Assembly (NCBI GenBank): GCA_039000515.1
Contig: JBCFYV010011164.1
Location: 39,810,566 to 39,874,565 of the forward strand
Length of the DNA: 64,000 nt
DNA from: Timema cristinae
Lineage: Eukaryota; Arthropoda; Insecta; Phasmatodea; Timematidae
Reading direction: 5' to 3'
Positions 59,966-64,000 of the stretch are shown in pieces; within the stretch, counting starts at the first letter, position 1, and the number at the start of each line of letters is the position of its first letter. Both the position numbers and the translations under genes were made by a program. The notes beneath the pieces were generated by a model. The model was not told the origin of the DNA. It saw only the letters and a list, made by a program, of their open reading frames with translations, and made no database searches.

Positions 59966-60025
59966 ATCTTGGTCGATAGCGCGTCTGTATTTGGAGGTCC
60001 AGAGCACGACCGATTCCTGGCGTGG
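59966..60025 (+). repeat. tRNA-like relic
   Basis: cttggtcgatagcgcgtctg (box A-like) and cgaccgattcctggcgtgg (box B-like). No body or tail recognised. Confidence 0.35.
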
Positions 60026-60437
60026 CTATTATTGGTGAAATTGAGTAGTTAAATTTCACAGTGATCATTTAACATCTGGAGCTCTAGGCTTACGTCGATA
60101 ATAGTTTATAAGCTGTTTGCTCGTATAATAATTGGGTTCATACCGTGCGCGTTATAGGTCATAGTAACTAAAAGTAATGTTAGAAAGGACACTTGGATTT
60201 ATATTAAAGCTTATTTGTAGGTTTGAACCAATAACTTACATTCTTGATTTTTATCAGGAGCTATTGGTACAATCCTGATTGCTTGTGCCGACATTTTCCC
60301 CCGTCTTTCCTTACTTTCACCATAAACACACCAAATCAGATCATCTTGAACATATATTCTTAACTTTTTGCGTTCAAACTAAGTCGTATTTTCTAATTAT
60401 CTTTATTTTATAGTTTTGACACGTAAATTATAATTTG

Positions 60438-60683
60438 TTTAGACCCCACCTTACTACCCTTTCGATTTATAATATATGTAATAAATTATACTAGTGTTTA
60501 CAGGATGAGTAGGGTTGGATTCAAAAGAAGTGTACCAACATTTGTATGGAGAGGGGGCGGGAAACAATTTATGTAAAACCACCTCCAGTACACTCTAACG
60601 GGATTCAAACCCGAACTTTCCATCATTGGCAGTAAAGTATCTTGCAAGAGCTATGCCTCAGATCTTGCGACCACCGAAGTGAG
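60438..60683 (-). repeat. Family B SINE
   Basis: accccaccttactacccttt, tttgtatggagagggggcgg, aaacaatttatgtaaaacca, acgggattcaaacccgaac (good box B complement), gagctatgcctcagatcttg and accaccgaag. Confidence 0.65.
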
Positions 60684-60744
60684 TAATTAATTAGATAATG
60701 ACCCACCTCGATGGGTATGGAGGAATAAACATTAAGATCATTTA

Positions 60745-60935
60745 GTCTGGTTTTCCGATGACAAAGAGGTCAGAACGTGAGTCAAAGCCGAATAAACTGT
60801 TGGGACTTTTATCCAAACGGTTTCACTCTCTGTGAATGTGGAAAAATTTCCTCTAAATTCTACCTTAATAATCCCTACTTTATAAGTGAAAATGTGATAC
60901 AGCCCGAACAGAAAGTGGGGTGAAAATATCTAACA
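60745..60935 (+). repeat. Family B SINE, 5' decayed
   Basis: gaacgtgagtcaaagccg (weak box B), atccaaacggtttcactctc, aatgtggaaaaatttcc, then cagcccgaacagaaagtgg. It lies tail-ward of the minus copy at 60.4 kb, the heads facing each other. Confidence 0.5.
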
Positions 60936-61024
60936 ATCTTTAGATATTATATAATCGTTTTAGATCAGTTGTTCACATCCACAAGTGATTAGATGGCATG
61001 CAAAGTGTTTTAAGTACGTTTTAC

Positions 61025-61340
61025 TCTGTGTTGAAGGGGGCCGGAGGGGGAGAATCCGAGTTCGACCGTGTATCTTCATCGTTCGCGCACAGGAAGGTAG
61101 TGTGTTGCTAGCAGTCAACTATACAGGGGTAATGTGTTAGATGAGTTAGTGGCGACAAGGGGCATAACTCACGTCGAGTTGTCAGCTGACAAATTCGGGC
61201 GCCACGGCAGACTAGACTATAGCTAGGTCCTGCCGCCTCCGTTCGCCCATTATGAGGAAATAGTTGCACGAGTTCGTCGTATTCTTCCATTCCACTTGCA
61301 ACCTCCCAATGGGGGCTCATTTGTCACCCATAACTTTCAC
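61025..61340. other. GC-rich island with CpGs
   Basis: Non-repetitive and clearly GC-richer than flanks, with several CpG-containing words (cgttcgcgcac, gggcgccacgg, gagggcgcag). A 70-codon minus frame has no domain. The composition resembles that of the coding exon at the right edge, so this is a candidate exon, promoter or regulatory element of the same gene. Confidence 0.3.
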
Positions 61341-62512
61341 ACGAGGGCGCAGAAGAAGAGTCAGGAACTAGAGAATTCACTCAAATGTATGGGGGAAGGG
61401 GAGGAAAAAAAACACACAATATATGAACATGCATTTTATTTTAAAATATCGTTGTTTTTATAAACTTGTTACATTTGTGTGTTTTACAAACGCACATATT
61501 TTTAAACTTAGAATATTTGGTTTCCCATGCTACCAAATGAATAAATATTAATAAATAAAATAAAAGTGATTCAACTTTTAAATTCTTTTACAAAAAATTA
61601 TTATTTATAGCCGTATCGTATTAGGGGGTAACCTTTAATAGCATATACAAACTAAACGTACTATAGAAAACGTTGAAAACAGCTCACAATTTAATTTATA
61701 ACCATCGAAATAAGCATAATTTGTCCAAAGCTCACCGTATTAATTTTGAAGAAAGTATACATATAAGAATTTTTAAACGGTTAGATAAATGTATTCGGAT
61801 GGTGATTCAATGCAGAATATATTCCTTTAAATGTATAGGCCTATTTGTTTTATTTATGGGGAAGAATATTAGAAAATATTTATTTATTGGCGTGTTAGCG
61901 TTGGTATTTAAATAGCTTCCTGAGAAATTGTACAGTTTTGGACACCAAAATGTAGTGTTTATTGTTGGTAGTACCCTTTATTTACTCAGAAAAGGAGGAA
62001 GTTTAGCTTACTTGGTTTCACTTTAGTGTAGTTTGTAAGTATAGAGTAAAAGTGTATTACATCAAGGTAAGAATGTTACCTTTTAGGATAACTGGAGTGT
62101 AAATTGACTACATTGAATAAAAGACGAAATTCATTATATCAAATTCATAAAATACAGACATTTGTGAACTCTCCTACCATGACATTATAGTGTTTTTTTG
62201 TTACAATAATAATGTTTGTTATCAAAATAATTGCTTATTGTTAAAATAATCTTATTTATTGAAACCTAGACAGCGGAAGATGTCAATCTAACGAAGCCAT
62301 TGCTCAAAATAGATTGTTTTAAATAAGCTTGTGTTCTTACTGTTGATACAAGATCTGGCTTTGTTAATAACAGTGTGTGCTGTACATAACAGGTTAGTTG
62401 ACAAAAGTAAATTTCTTAAATTGTACCTCAACTATGTGTTAGTGTCCAGTTTGGGAGTTATACCACTACTGGCTAATACGCTAGGGCATTGAATGTACAC
62501 ACACACTATCAT
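61341..62512. other. AT-rich spacer
   Basis: No supported feature; frames here are AT-rich without domains. Confidence 0.4.
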
Positions 62513-62998
62513 CCAGAGCCGTACGCAGGATTTTTGTAAGGGGGAGTGGTGTCAGTAATATTTTTTTATATGAATAGTTATATTTAGCTGGACAACAATA
62601 CAATAATCAAATATGGGATACAGGTATGGTGGTACATAAAATATTATTGAAATGTCTTTTTAAGTAATAAAAAATAACGTAGATATTTGTTTTTATTGGG
62701 ATGAATTAAATTAATGTGAACACACCACAAAAATATATCCGTAGCACTCAACCGTTCATGACACATCGATAACAATAACTCGTCCCAGCTTGTCCAAGAT
62801 ATACATTAAGTTGTAGGGAAGAAATAGTTAAGTAAGAGTCTTACAAATATCTCTTCTCGCTGGAATCTTCTACTGGAACCGATTTAGTTCGAGTCTCATT
62901 ATATTTATATTGTTTTATCTAGTTTAAATTTAGATCTCAATGGGAGGGGTTTGAAGACCCTATCTTCACCCCCCCCCCCCCCTTGCGTATGGCCCTGC
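62513..62998. mobile_element. hAT-like MITE (486 bp) with 8-bp TSD
   Basis: Left end ccagagccgtacgcagg followed by a G-rich stretch; right end, read in reverse, gcagggccatacgcaagg followed by a G run (14 C on plus at 62969-62982). The flanks actatcat (62505-62512) and agtatcat (62999-63006) are an 8-bp duplication with one mismatch, the TSD length of the hAT superfamily. The interior is AT-rich without a transposase frame. Confidence 0.82.
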
Positions 62999-63204
62999 AG
63001 TATCATCAAATAACACTCTAAAAAATGTAAAAAAGTAAATAATGTTGATTTAAATATATTAAATTGTTGATATATAACCGCTAGAAAGCAGTAGTACAAA
63101 ATGAGTGTGTGACTGAAAGGAGAGGTGGTTTATAATATATTGAATTATTTCTTTCCTTCAAGGTCACCTGTTTTGTTGTTGTTTTTTGTCACAGTGTCCT
63201 ACAG

Positions 63205-63440
63205 ACTATTAGAGATACACGCAAATAAACTAATTCTGTTAGTATGTTAAGGATTAGGAAGGTTTAATTTAGGGGAAGTTCACCCTATTTGGGTGGATGG
63301 AGGGTGTAAAACTTGGAAAACAATTTAGGAAAACCACCTTTGCTGCAACTGACCCTGATTCAAGTTCCCATATTCCTATCATCGGCGTTCCAGCCTATTG
63401 CAAGATTGAAGTTTTAGCATATTCTACCACCAGGGAGGGA
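63205..63440 (-). repeat. Family B SINE, degraded
   Basis: aaggattaggaaggtttaat, tttgggtggatggagggtg, aaacaatttaggaaaaccac, ccctgattcaagttccc (decayed box B complement), and head ttagcatattctaccacc. The 64-codon plus frame is a shadow. Confidence 0.55.
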
Positions 63441-63740
63441 TGGAAAGCTAAAAGGAGCAGCTTAATCTCAGAAACAGACAATAGGCTTTGAAAACACTAG
63501 TGATCCTGGTGGAGTAATATCTGTTAGTACCATCAGTTTTACTCGTTAGGCTGGCATCTTCTTGGTGTATACATACATTCAATGGATAGCGTTCTAGTTT
63601 GTGGTTTTCCATATTCTCCTTAAGCAATTACTGGTGCATCTATTCAACACTCAACACATTAACAAGAAAAGTTCTTGAAATAAAGACCACAACGATTGCT
63701 TCACTTTTGATACATGCGTATTCAGTGTTTTCTCCCGCCA

Positions 63741-64000
63741 TCAACGCCTCCTGCGCCCTGGTAGGCTAGACAGCCCCGGTAGACCTTGTAGAGCCCCCAT
63801 GCCGTTCTGCATGAAGCTGAACATGTCGGAGCCGGCGGGCATCGGCATGAGCATCATGCTGAAGCCTCCAAGCACCATGGTGCCTCGCTCGTTAAGCATG
63901 GTGTTGTTAATGAGGCTAGGCAGCATACCTCCAAAACTGGAGAGGCCGGAACCTCCCGCGGCCTCGTCCCTTCCTGTGCGAGCCCATGAAGAGATTATGT
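63741..64000 (-). CDS. Partial terminal coding exon (hypothetical)
   Basis: On the minus strand an open frame enters from beyond the window edge (first whole codon at 63998-63996) and stops at 63743-63741, giving 85 residues. It is GC-rich and codon-biased in a window that is otherwise strongly AT-rich. The product is Gly/Ser/Leu/Met-rich: GGSGLSSFGGMLPSLINN, then GGFSMMLMPMPAGSDMFSFM, ending LPGLSSLPGRRRR. The Met- and Gly-rich run could be a hydrophobic or low-complexity segment; the Arg4 terminus is unusual. A cgcacag|GA near 63972 could be a splice acceptor, in which case the exon would start there. I do not recognise the family. Confidence 0.55.
   Translation of the reverse strand, partial: IISSWARTGRDEAAGGSGLSSFGGMLPSLINNTMLNERGTMVLGGFSMMLMPMPAGSDMFSFMQNGMGALQGLPGLSSLPGRRRR

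Overview
This is eukaryotic, intergenic or intronic DNA from an AT-rich invertebrate genome, most likely an arthropod. The support for that is the absence of any long open reading frame or bacterial gene organisation, the degraded LINE-type reverse-transcriptase fragments of the kind abundant in arthropods, the many tRNA-derived SINEs, and one short GC-rich reading frame at the right edge that looks like a terminal exon. No rRNA, functional tRNA, CRISPR array or complete protein gene could be supported. The species is not identified.

Almost everything recognisable is repetitive. I use working letters for families defined only within this window. SINE-A is a tRNA-derived element with a (TAA)n tail: ten copies, most with target-site duplications (TSDs), several 5'-truncated. 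Family B is an older and more degraded tRNA-derived family with about two dozen copies, dense between 46.5 and 63.4 kb. Family C is a palindromic element whose two arms each carry a tRNA-like domain. Family E is an AT-rich interspersed repeat of up to 1.6 kb with an internal ~142 bp module and a conserved end resembling CGTACCATTTATT. There are also DNA-transposon derivatives: a PIF/Harbinger-like deletion derivative (49.6-50.1 kb) that keeps the beginning of a transposase-like frame, a hAT-like MITE (62.5-63.0 kb), a full-length foldback MITE (25.9-26.3 kb), and a ~243 bp-arm inverted repeat (2.5-3.3 kb). Three non-LTR retrotransposon 3' fragments lie at 25.1-25.7 kb (+), 42.1-42.3 kb (-) and 58.3-59.1 kb (-).

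Layout: 0-4 kb, a degenerate repeated block split by an inverted repeat; 5-12 kb, SINE-A copies and AT-rich spacer; 13-20.7 kb, a cluster of family E copies; 21-31 kb, SINEs, LINE fragment, foldback MITE and family C palindromes; 32-37.4 kb, two arrays of one ~35 bp minisatellite in opposite orientation, with candidate exons near 35.2 and 38.0 kb; 38-46 kb, mostly unannotatable AT-rich DNA; 46.5-63.5 kb, family B clusters, the Harbinger and hAT derivatives, another family E copy and a long (TTA)n tract; 63.74-64.0 kb, a GC-rich partial coding exon on the minus strand.

Several GC-richer islands (near 9.3, 14.2, 19.5, 23.9, 28.4, 30.2, 35.3, 38.1 and 61.2 kb) stand out from the AT-rich background. 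They are the best places to look for unrecognised exons or regulatory DNA. No new functional system could be demonstrated from sequence alone. The most unusual structures are the tRNA-bearing palindromes, the mirrored minisatellite arrays and the 5'-truncated SINEs.
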